Notes under the pieces: generated by a model | Told to the model about the DNA's origin: nothing | Database searches by the model: none | The model's input: only the letters and a program-made list of their open reading frames with translations | Assembly (NCBI GenBank): GCA_030525455.1 | Contig: JAUNER010000012.1 | Span: 1-64,000 of the forward strand | Origin: Akkermansia sp. | GTDB lineage: Bacteria > Verrucomicrobiota > Verrucomicrobiia > Verrucomicrobiales > Akkermansiaceae | Reading direction: 5' to 3' | Length of the DNA: 64,000 nt | Shown: positions 35,617 to 43,041 of the stretch, piece after piece | Numbering within the stretch: the stretch's first letter is position 1 | Layout: every line of letters starts with the position of its first letter | Position numbers and translations under genes: made by a program

Positions 35617-36636
35617 ATGGGCGAATCATATTACACACGCACGACAGAAGCCCCGACTTCTGCCTATGATTTATCACTAAGACCACCGGCATTTAGTGAA
35701 TTCTGTGGTCAGGACAAGATAAAAGACAGACTCATGCTCATGGTCGAAGCCGCAAAGCAACGCGGAGATGTACTCGACCACATTCTACTAAGTGGGCCAC
35801 CCGGCTTAGGAAAAACAACACTAGCCAATATTATTGCCAATGCCGTAGGATGTCGCATCCACACCACATCCGGTCCGCAAATAGAAAAAGCAGGCGATTT
35901 GGCAGGAGTGCTAACAAATCTCGAAAAAGGCGATATTTTATTTATAGATGAAATTCACCGCCTACATCCGGCCATTGAAGAATATTTGTATCCGGCAATG
36001 GAAGACTTTCGCCTAGACATCATCATTGACCAAGGTCCCAATGCACGCTCCATTCAGCTCAACTTGCCAAAATTCACCTTAGTCGGAGCCACCACCAGAG
36101 CCGGCATGCTCACCAGCCCACTACGCTCGCGATTTGGCTTAGTCAATCGACTAGACTACTACTCGAGCAATGAATTATGCCTCATCATAGAACGCTCGGC
36201 AGGTCTACTGGGAGTCCCCATAGAAAAAGAAGGAGCCCTTCAAATAGCCTATCGCTCACGAGGCACACCCCGTGTAGCCAACTCGCTACTTCGATGGGTC
36301 AGAGACTTTGCACAAGTACGGGGCAATGGAATCATCACCAAAGATTTAGCACACGATGCCCTAACAATGATAGAAATCGACGATGATGGATTAGATGAAA
36401 TGGACAAACGCTTACTCGAAGCAATGATTTATAAATTTAACGGAGGACCTGTTGGTTTATCATCACTTGCTGTAGCCGTTGGTGAAGATGCTTCCACTTT
36501 AGAAGACGTCCATGAACCCTTTCTCATCATGCAAGGCTACATTAGTCGCACCCCCAGAGGACGAATTGCAATGCCCGCTGCCTATACAAAAATGGGAGCT
36601 ACCCCCTCAGCAAATGGGCAAGGGATACTCCTTTAA
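35617..36636 (+). CDS. ruvB: Holliday junction ATP-dependent DNA helicase RuvB
   Basis: RuvB is the ring motor that drives branch migration with RuvA. The 339-residue product has [19 protein letters not shown], Walker [10 protein letters not shown], Walker B FIDEIHRL, and the winged-helix end [23 protein letters not shown]. The start at 35617 ([13 protein letters not shown]) gives the normal RuvB N-terminus; earlier possible starts at 35587 (ATG) and 35563 (TTG) extend it by 10 or 18 residues. ruvA and ruvC are not adjacent. Confidence 0.95.
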   Translation: MGESYYTRTTEAPTSAYDLSLRPPAFSEFCGQDKIKDRLMLMVEAAKQRGDVLDHILLSGPPGLGKTTLANIIANAVGCRIHTTSGPQIEKAGDLAGVLTNLEKGDILFIDEIHRLHPAIEEYLYPAMEDFRLDIIIDQGPNARSIQLNLPKFTLVGATTRAGMLTSPLRSRFGLVNRLDYYSSNELCLIIERSAGLLGVPIEKEGALQIAYRSRGTPRVANSLLRWVRDFAQVRGNGIITKDLAHDALTMIEIDDDGLDEMDKRLLEAMIYKFNGGPVGLSSLAVAVGEDASTLEDVHEPFLIMQGYISRTPRGRIAMPAAYTKMGATPSANGQGILL

Positions 36637-36702
36637 CAATCGCACAACGCCTCATTTAAATACGCTGCATCACCGCACAAACCTCTTCCCATTTTTCACA
36701 TC

Positions 36703-37938
36703 ATGCCAAATGTAGTCTCAGCACGCCAAATTGCCATACAATGTCTATGCAAATGGAATAACTCCAAGGCATTTGCAGAAACACTGGTCGATAAGGAATG
36801 CAACAATCACAAAATTTCTCACGCAGATAGGCACTTAGTACAAGCACTCGTCTACACCACACTACGCTACAAAAGCTGGTTTGATTACATCATCGAAAAA
36901 TTTCGCAAAGGGCGACTAGACACCAACATACGAATAACCATCCACATAGGCTTATGCCAATTATTTATCTTGGGGATAGATGCACATGCCGCCGTTTTTG
37001 AAACAGTCCAAGAAACTCCACGCCGTGCCAAAGGTTTAGTAAATGCCATACTCAGATCTGCTCAACGAAATTACAACGACCTACTAACTGAGCGAGACAC
37101 CCTGCCATTACACATCCGATACTCCACACCTAAATGGCTTGTAGATAGATGGATTTCACAATTTGGCGAACACTCTGCCATAGAGCTACTACAATGGAAT
37201 GAAACAACCCCACGACTTTACGTCAGAAGCAATCCCATGAGGCCCATAGAAATACTCCCCCCCGGCCTCACGCCATTAGCCAAAGCCCCGAATTGGTATG
37301 CCGTAGAAGGCGAACTGCCGCTAGAAGCACTCAAAGCCGGTTTACTATATGCGGCAGACCCATCGACACGACATGCCATCGAACTACTTAACCCACGAGC
37401 AAATGAATCAATACTAGATGCTTGTGCCGCACCGGGAGGCAAGTCAATAGCCATATTAGGAGCTACGCGTGGGCAAGCCCACTTAACGGCAACGGATCTA
37501 TTTGAACATCGCCTGCCCACACTAAAAAACAACCTTGAAACCCAAGGCTTCCATGGAACAGAAGTGGCACAATCAGATTGGTCACAACCATGCCCCGAAC
37601 ATTGGAAACAGAAATTTGATGCCGTTCTACTAGATGTACCCTGCTCAAATACAGGAGTTATCCAACGTAGAGTAGACGTACGCTGGCGACTAAACGAAAC
37701 GGAAATACAAAGACTAACCACCCTACAATACCAAATCCTGCAACATGCGGCAGAAGCGGTAAAACCGGGGGGCAGACTCGTCTATTCCACCTGCTCAATA
37801 GATGCAGAAGAAGACGGCGAACTCATTCACAAATTCCTTACTGAACATCCCACATGGAAGCTCATAGAAGAACGACTTATTTTACCACAGACAGAAAAAT
37901 CTGATGGAGCATACGCTGCTCTTTTGATATGTGCTTGA
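36703..37938 (+). CDS. rsmB: 16S rRNA (cytosine-C5-)-methyltransferase RsmB family
   Basis: RsmB methylates C967 of 16S rRNA. The 411-residue product has an N-terminal NusB-like helical domain (ARQIAIQCLCKWNNSKAFAE and DRHLVQALVYTTLRYKSWFD) and the SAM methyltransferase fold with LDACAAPGGKS, DVPCSNTG (one catalytic Cys) and YSTCSID (the second Cys). Length is normal. It is 66 bp downstream of ruvB. Confidence 0.92.
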   Translation: MPNVVSARQIAIQCLCKWNNSKAFAETLVDKECNNHKISHADRHLVQALVYTTLRYKSWFDYIIEKFRKGRLDTNIRITIHIGLCQLFILGIDAHAAVFETVQETPRRAKGLVNAILRSAQRNYNDLLTERDTLPLHIRYSTPKWLVDRWISQFGEHSAIELLQWNETTPRLYVRSNPMRPIEILPPGLTPLAKAPNWYAVEGELPLEALKAGLLYAADPSTRHAIELLNPRANESILDACAAPGGKSIAILGATRGQAHLTATDLFEHRLPTLKNNLETQGFHGTEVAQSDWSQPCPEHWKQKFDAVLLDVPCSNTGVIQRRVDVRWRLNETEIQRLTTLQYQILQHAAEAVKPGGRLVYSTCSIDAEEDGELIHKFLTEHPTWKLIEERLILPQTEKSDGAYAALLICA

Positions 37939-37990
37939 CCTTTATACCTAAATTTTTAACAATAGCCCCAGATTCACTCTAATAAATATC

Positions 37991-38755
37991 ATGTCTCGCA
38001 AACCTATTATTGCTGCAAACTGGAAGATGAACATCGGCCCTGCTGAAGGTGCCGCTTTCATCGAAAGCTTCAAAAACATTGTAAAGGGTCAAGACATCGC
38101 TTGCGATACCGTTATCGTGCCTCCCTTTACCACCATCCCCTCTGTGCTTAATGCACTCGGTGGTTGCGACTGCATCGGCATTGGTGCTCAGAATGTTTCC
38201 GAATACGACAATGGTGCATACACCGGTGAAATTTCCACCACTATGCTTCAGGAACTCGGATTGAAGTACGTAGTACTTGGTCACAGTGAACGTCGTCAAT
38301 ACTTTGGTGAAACAGACGCCATCATCAATGCAAAAATCAAGAAGACCATCGCTGCAGGTCTTACTCCAATTTTCTGCATTGGTGAAACAAAAGACGAACG
38401 CTTAGGTGGTATCCTTGAACCAGTACTTGAAATCCAATTAAAAGGTGGATTAAAAGACCTCACACCGGAACAAGTAGCAGATGTAGTCATCGCATACGAA
38501 CCTGTTTGGGCTATTGGCACAGGTCTTACCGCTACCTCTAAGGAAGCACAAGAAGCTCACGCTTTCATCCGTAAGGTTATTGCCGATGTATTTGGTGCAG
38601 AAACTGCAGAAAAAGTACGCATTCAATACGGTGGTTCTGTAAAACCAGAAAACGTTGTTGAATTGATGGCTCAACCAGACATTGACGGTGCCCTTGTAGG
38701 TGGTGCTTCATTGAAGCCGGAATCATTTGCCGCACTTGTAACATCTGCTAAGTAA
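37991..38755 (+). CDS. tpiA: Triosephosphate isomerase
   Basis: TpiA interconverts dihydroxyacetone phosphate and glyceraldehyde-3-phosphate. The 254-residue product has Lys12 in NWKMN, His98 in GHSERR and the catalytic Glu170 in AYEPVWAIGTG, plus the phosphate loop VGGASL. Codon use is visibly more biased towards frequent codons than in neighbouring genes, as expected for a highly expressed enzyme. It ends in a strong terminator. Confidence 0.97.
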   Translation: MSRKPIIAANWKMNIGPAEGAAFIESFKNIVKGQDIACDTVIVPPFTTIPSVLNALGGCDCIGIGAQNVSEYDNGAYTGEISTTMLQELGLKYVVLGHSERRQYFGETDAIINAKIKKTIAAGLTPIFCIGETKDERLGGILEPVLEIQLKGGLKDLTPEQVADVVIAYEPVWAIGTGLTATSKEAQEAHAFIRKVIADVFGAETAEKVRIQYGGSVKPENVVELMAQPDIDGALVGGASLKPESFAALVTSAK

Positions 38756-38783
38756 TTCCCTTACTTAAGCAATTTACTTTCAC

Positions 38784-38812
38784 GGTTGGCTCCCAATTTC
38801 AAGGAGCCAACC
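38784..38812 (+). terminator. tpiA terminator
   Basis: A perfect 10-bp stem (38784-38793 with 38803-38812) with a 9-nt loop is followed by six T. It lies 28 bp after the tpiA stop. Confidence 0.9.
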
Positions 38813-38865
38813 TTTTTTATTATTACCTTGTCCAAAAGAATCTAAAAAAAGACAGTCCATAAAAA

Positions 38866-38888
38866 AGCCTATCAATTTCTGATAGGCT
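38866..38888 (-). terminator. Terminator of the TRIC-family gene
   Basis: An 8-bp stem (38866-38873 with 38881-38888) is followed by a T-run on the minus strand, 38 bp past the stop of the gene at 38927. Confidence 0.8.
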
Positions 38889-38926
38889 AATTCTCAAATT
38901 AAGGTCTGCTTAAAAGAAGCAAAAAA

Positions 38927-39604
38927 CTAACTCTCATCTCTCGGCTCATTCGGAGGGGAGTCTGATAAAGCCGGAGCTTCCTTCTCTGCATGGAAGAATG
39001 GGATGTATGATGGTAGGCTCCAGTTCCAGCGAATAGATGCCAATCTAACACTCAGCGTCACACAAAAACCGGCCACAAAACACACTGTGGAATCCATCCC
39101 CAAAAAATTAAAAATAGCATAAACAACACCGCCTGACATAGCCGCTGTCGCATAAAGTTCACCAGGACGTAATACATACGGGACATTGCCTGTCAAAACA
39201 TCTCGCATCAAACCACCAGCGGCCCCGGTGCTTATACCCATAATTATAGCCACCAGAGGACTATATCCATGCATGATTGACTTTTCTGTACCAATCATAC
39301 CGAATAAAGCAAGGACAATGGCGTCGGCAATACGGATAATCCCCAATGGCGGTGGGTATTTCTGAGCGATAAAAAATGTAACAATACTCGTCGAAATAGC
39401 GGCATATAAATAAATTTGCCCACCAGGCAATGTCCAATAGACAGGAATATCTAACAGCACATCACGAACAGTCCCGCCACCTAAAGCAACAAGAGTACCA
39501 CAAACTAAAACGCCAAACATATCCATCTTCACCCGAGATGAAGCAATGGCCCCCGCTAAAGCACCAATAATGGTACTCATTATTTCACAGGTAACTAGGA
39601 ACAT
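38927..39604 (-). CDS. TRIC/UPF0126 family membrane protein
   Basis: The 225-residue product has about seven membrane segments and the duplicated UPF0126 motif: GTLVALGGGTVRDVLLDIPVYW and, later, STGAAGGLMRDVLTGNVPYVL. Bacterial members of this family are relatives of trimeric intracellular cation (TRIC) channels. The short cytoplasmic C-tail is charged. It starts 24 bp after the stop of the MBL-fold gene on the same strand. Confidence 0.85.
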   Translation of the reverse strand: MFLVTCEIMSTIIGALAGAIASSRVKMDMFGVLVCGTLVALGGGTVRDVLLDIPVYWTLPGGQIYLYAAISTSIVTFFIAQKYPPPLGIIRIADAIVLALFGMIGTEKSIMHGYSPLVAIIMGISTGAAGGLMRDVLTGNVPYVLRPGELYATAAMSGGVVYAIFNFLGMDSTVCFVAGFCVTLSVRLASIRWNWSLPSYIPFFHAEKEAPALSDSPPNEPRDES

Positions 39605-39628
39605 ACGAATAATTCATACTTAACTAGA

Positions 39629-40408
39629 TTAACGAACAGAAATCCACGGTAGACTTTCATTCTGACTAGCACAGTAGAGAGAAGTTCCCGTCAGACTCAA
39701 CTCATCTAATTTAGCACGCATAAAGCGAGTTGCCAATTCCGGAGTATTGCTTTCTGAACTTAAATGTGCCAGCACAACATTTTTTAAATTGCGATGAGCG
39801 ATTTTTTCGAGGAACTCACAAGCTTGTTCATTAGACAAATGTCCAAATTCTGAAGCGATGCGAGCCTTTAGAGGCCAAGGTCTTTTAGTAGTAGCGGCTA
39901 ATAAATCCGGGTCATAATTTGATTCAATGACAACACTATCGAGCTCTCTGAAATGATTTTCGACATGCGGAGGGGTCATCCCTGTATCAGTCATATATCC
40001 AAAACAAGAAAGCTCTGAATTTAACCTAAAACATACAGCCTCAGCGGCATCATGAGACGTCCTTAAAGGAGTAATCTCAATACCACCTATATTGAAAGTC
40101 GAGCCACATTCAAAGATAGTACAAAGCACATCCGGAGCTTTCTCTTTAACAAGCACAGAAGTATGAGGGCTCGTATAAACTCTCACAGGATTTTTTTTAA
40201 TAAACTGGTGAATACCTTTAATATGGTCTGCGTGCTCATGCGTTACAAGAATAGCAGCCAAGGCCTCCAGCTCCACCCCTGCAGCACGAATTTTTTCCCG
40301 CAGCCGAGTCGCACTAAACCCTGCATCTATCATAATAACAGTCTCACCTTTTCTCACCAAAGTCGCATTCCCCCCGCTTCCACTTCCTAATACGCAAAAT
40401 TGCAACAT
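39629..40408 (-). CDS. MBL-fold metallohydrolase, YycJ/WalJ-like
   Basis: The 259-residue product (ATG at 40408, MLQFCVLGSGSGGNATLV) is a metallo-beta-lactamase fold protein. It has the GSGSGGN start typical of YycJ/WalJ, the metal motif THEHADHIKG and later FGHLSNEQA and VVLAHLSSESN. YycJ-type proteins are DNA 5'-3' exonucleases linked to mismatch repair in some Firmicutes. The longer start at 40447 adds 13 unrelated residues and is rejected. It is divergent from mraZ. Confidence 0.87.
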   Translation of the reverse strand: MLQFCVLGSGSGGNATLVRKGETVIMIDAGFSATRLREKIRAAGVELEALAAILVTHEHADHIKGIHQFIKKNPVRVYTSPHTSVLVKEKAPDVLCTIFECGSTFNIGGIEITPLRTSHDAAEAVCFRLNSELSCFGYMTDTGMTPPHVENHFRELDSVVIESNYDPDLLAATTKRPWPLKARIASEFGHLSNEQACEFLEKIAHRNLKNVVLAHLSSESNTPELATRFMRAKLDELSLTGTSLYCASQNESLPWISVR

Positions 40409-40533
40409 GCCCCGAATATAATACGACTTTATACACGGAGCAAGCACATATCATCGAACAAACAGACGCCCTCATCCCCATTGACAATCCATCACCCATC
40501 AAAATCATACAAATAAGACGTAAGTGACCCCAA

Positions 40534-40575
40534 AAATGTCCTAAATTCAAGTTTTTTTCCAAAAAACGGACATTT
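40534..40575. repeat. Nested inverted repeat upstream of the mraZ promoter
   Basis: AAATGTCC at 40534-40541 pairs with GGACATTT at 40568-40575, and the inner GTTTTTT (40551-40557) pairs with AAAAAAC (40561-40567). Together they form a 15-bp stem with a 9-nt bulge on one side. It lies 15 bp upstream of the predicted mraZ -35 box and between two divergent genes, so it may be an operator or a terminator-like barrier. Confidence 0.5.
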
Positions 40576-40589
40576 CCCGCAGTCCGGTA

Positions 40590-40641
40590 TTGACATCAAG
40601 GTGTATTAAAGTGTATTAAAAGTATCACGTGGTGTACTAAA
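40590..40641 (+). promoter_or_regulatory. mraZ promoter with three direct repeats (probable MraZ operator)
   Basis: TTGACA at 40590-40595 and TATTAA at 40614-40619 (18-bp spacing) form a promoter. Three decamers GTGTAYTAAA sit at 40601, 40611 and 40632, i.e. spaced by 10 and 21 bp, near whole helical turns, and overlap the -10 region. MraZ is known to autoregulate the dcw cluster by binding direct repeats upstream of its own gene, so these are the natural operator candidates. Confidence 0.72.
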
Positions 40642-40645
40642 ATTA

Positions 40646-41101
40646 ATGAATAGTGTACAAACAAACCTCTTTGGTGCTCATTTGCACAAGCTAGACCCCA
40701 AAAACCGGATATCCATGCCGGCAGAATGGAGGTCAGAGGAGAACTGTACGCTACTCCTACTAGCGAGCAAACGCTTAGGATATCCAACCATTAAAATATA
40801 CGCCAAAGATGATTTCTTGGAACTCATAGCCAACATCAAGGCAAATCCGAGATATTCAGTAGCCCAAAAAGACCTACTCATAGGGAAGATGTACGCCAAT
40901 TGTGTAAAGGCAAGCATCAATTCACAAGGCAAACTACTCATACCGAAAGCCATGTGTACGCATGCGAACCTCACATCAATGGTAAACTTTGTAAGTCGTG
41001 GTTCATACATAGAATTATGGGAACCTGGGGCCTACGAAGAAGCATCGAAACTCGAATACCAAAACATCGCTGAAATCAACGAAGAATACGGAATATTCTA
41101 A
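40646..41101 (+). CDS. mraZ: Transcriptional regulator MraZ
   Basis: MraZ is an AbrB-like ring-forming DNA-binding protein that controls the division/cell-wall (dcw) cluster. The 151-residue product has two SpoVT/AbrB-like halves: NRISMPAEWR near residue 20 and GKLLIPKAMCTHANL at about residue 93. Length is typical. It is the first gene of the dcw run and is preceded by the three GTGTAYTAAA repeats. Confidence 0.93.
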   Translation: MNSVQTNLFGAHLHKLDPKNRISMPAEWRSEENCTLLLLASKRLGYPTIKIYAKDDFLELIANIKANPRYSVAQKDLLIGKMYANCVKASINSQGKLLIPKAMCTHANLTSMVNFVSRGSYIELWEPGAYEEASKLEYQNIAEINEEYGIF

Positions 41102-41110
41102 CAAAGAGAC

Positions 41111-42673
41111 ATGCCAATTTCACCAAGCAGTTCACCGCCGAAAAATGAACAATCAAATGCGTTGTTACCAACGCATCCGGGGTGGATTATCGCAGAAAAC
41201 GGCATAGGATTCAAATCAGATTCACCCCCACAAATCACAGTTTACTCCATTATTTTCTGGGCAGATGATGCCCTGCCAAGTGGTGCTCTAGAAGCATGGC
41301 AACAAGAGAAAAAATCCATCTCCGAAGCCATGACTAAAGCCGGCATCAAAGGAGCTTACGGCAAACTCCGTACACTCGCAGAAGAACTACGTCAACTTTT
41401 TATCGAAAAAATCGAGTTTTTTTTACGCGCGGGTGCGGGTACGCACGCCCACGCGAAAGAAGCCCACGCACTAGCCTGCGAACTGAGTGAGCAAAACTAC
41501 AGCGACATCCTTGCTTGGGGAATCTACCAAAACCACGTTCACGTCCTGCTCGAACTAAGCAGCGACCTAAGCATAGACGACATCGTGACACGTTGGCAAA
41601 AACTCATGCCTGGCACAAACTGGGCAAAGCAATGCCATGTAGAAGCCCTCAAAGCACAAGAAGCAAACGCCTACATCACACGCATCATCGACAAGCTAGG
41701 GGCTCCCATCCCGGAAAGCCAAGCCCCCGACCAAGCTGAAGCTACAGAAAAACCAGACTTTCACCATATCACAGTACTGCTACACGAAACGGTGGAACTG
41801 CTAGCAGCAGGGCCGGATAGACACATTATCGACTGCACCTTAGGCGGGGGAGGTCACACAGAGCTACTCCTAGAGCAGGGAGCAACCGTCTGGGGCATAG
41901 ACCGCGATCCAGAAGCACGCCGAGCAGCCTCGCATCGACTAGCACGCTTTGGGAACCGATTCAAAGTATTGGCAGGGAACTTCAACGACATCGAAACACT
42001 ACTGACCCAGCACGGTCTCAATCACGTGCATGGCATATTGGCCGACCTAGGAGTATCCTCGCACCAACTCGACAAAGCAGAACGAGGGTTTTCCTTCCGA
42101 GAAGATGGTCCCCTTGACATGCGCATGGACACCAGAGCGGCTTACTCAGCCCAAAACCTAGTCAATGAAGCATCCGAAAGTGAATTGGCAGACATACTAT
42201 GGCAATTCGGAGAAGAACGAGCTTCACGAGCCATAGCCAGAGCCATCGTAAAAGCACGCCAGCTAAACCCAATCACAACAACGGGGCAACTCGCTCACAT
42301 CATCGAATCAGTACTACCACGCAAAGGTCGCCAACATCCGGGCACACGTAGCTTTCAAGCCATACGCATCGCCGTGAACGGAGAACTAGATGCCCTAGAC
42401 TCACTTCTCGACAGTGCCACACGCCTGCTATACCCCGGTGGCAGATTAGCCATTATCACATTCCACAGCTTGGAAGACCGTCGCGTCAAGCAATTCTTTG
42501 ACCGCCACAGCAAAGCAGAAATAGATCGTCCGGAATGGCCGGCACCACGCCCCAATCCGGATTACTGTTTCCGACAACTCACAAAAAAACCCATCATCGC
42601 TAGTGACCTCGAACTTTCAGAAAACCCACGCTCCCGTAGTGCCAAATTACGCGGGGTTGAAAAAATAAACTAA
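41111..42673 (+). CDS. rsmH: RsmH fused to an N-terminal RAYT/Y1 transposase-like domain
   Basis: Residues ~217-520 are RsmH (MraW), which N4-methylates C1402 of 16S rRNA: HITVLLHETVELL, the SAM loop DCTLGGGGHTE, LADLGVSSHQLD, ERGFSFREDGPLDMRMD and the end RSRSAKLRGVE. Residues ~41-200 are extra and resemble a REP-associated tyrosine (Y1) transposase: ITVYSIIFWADDALPSGALE at the start, the HUH-type motif NHVHVLLEL (His142, His144) and a helix AYITRIIDK with Tyr188 at the position of the catalytic Tyr. The segment normally between the HUH helix and the Tyr helix is shortened. One uninterrupted frame joins the domains, and mraZ ends 9 bp upstream. Typical RsmH is about 310 residues. Confidence 0.88.
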   Translation: MPISPSSSPPKNEQSNALLPTHPGWIIAENGIGFKSDSPPQITVYSIIFWADDALPSGALEAWQQEKKSISEAMTKAGIKGAYGKLRTLAEELRQLFIEKIEFFLRAGAGTHAHAKEAHALACELSEQNYSDILAWGIYQNHVHVLLELSSDLSIDDIVTRWQKLMPGTNWAKQCHVEALKAQEANAYITRIIDKLGAPIPESQAPDQAEATEKPDFHHITVLLHETVELLAAGPDRHIIDCTLGGGGHTELLLEQGATVWGIDRDPEARRAASHRLARFGNRFKVLAGNFNDIETLLTQHGLNHVHGILADLGVSSHQLDKAERGFSFREDGPLDMRMDTRAAYSAQNLVNEASESELADILWQFGEERASRAIARAIVKARQLNPITTTGQLAHIIESVLPRKGRQHPGTRSFQAIRIAVNGELDALDSLLDSATRLLYPGGRLAIITFHSLEDRRVKQFFDRHSKAEIDRPEWPAPRPNPDYCFRQLTKKPIIASDLELSENPRSRSAKLRGVEKIN

Positions 42674-42684
42674 CAGTAAAAGCC

Positions 42685-43029
42685 ATGAGTAAATTTACAC
42701 CAGCATCAAAGAGAAACCAAATCAGCGTAGAACTCATTGTATGGGTTCTAGCGTTTGCCACGGTTGTATGTGTACCGGGGATTATTTACGCCATGCTGAA
42801 AAACCAACACGTCAATATTGCTCGCGAAATCGAAAATATCGACAAAGAAATCATCGTCTGTGAGCAAACGACCGAGTATTACGAATCTAAAACAGCCTCT
42901 ATCACCAACCGATGGGCCATTAGGGAACGCTTAGGCCAAGATAAATCAAACCTGCAAATTATCAACCTAGACAACGTCGAATACATTCAAGTTGACTCCC
43001 CAACGAGGGTTGCCAGTCACCATCGTTAA
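42685..43029 (+). CDS. FtsL-like divisome protein
   Basis: The 114-residue product has a short cytoplasmic tail, one membrane segment at about residues 14-38, and a coiled-coil periplasmic part (QHVNIAREIENIDKEIIVCE), ending in an INLDNVEYIQVD motif. This size, topology and position between rsmH and the FtsI gene are those of FtsL, which diverges greatly in sequence. It should bind FtsB/FtsQ and activate FtsWI. Confidence 0.78.
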   Translation: MSKFTPASKRNQISVELIVWVLAFATVVCVPGIIYAMLKNQHVNIAREIENIDKEIIVCEQTTEYYESKTASITNRWAIRERLGQDKSNLQIINLDNVEYIQVDSPTRVASHHR

Positions 43030-43041
43030 TAAAAATCAACT

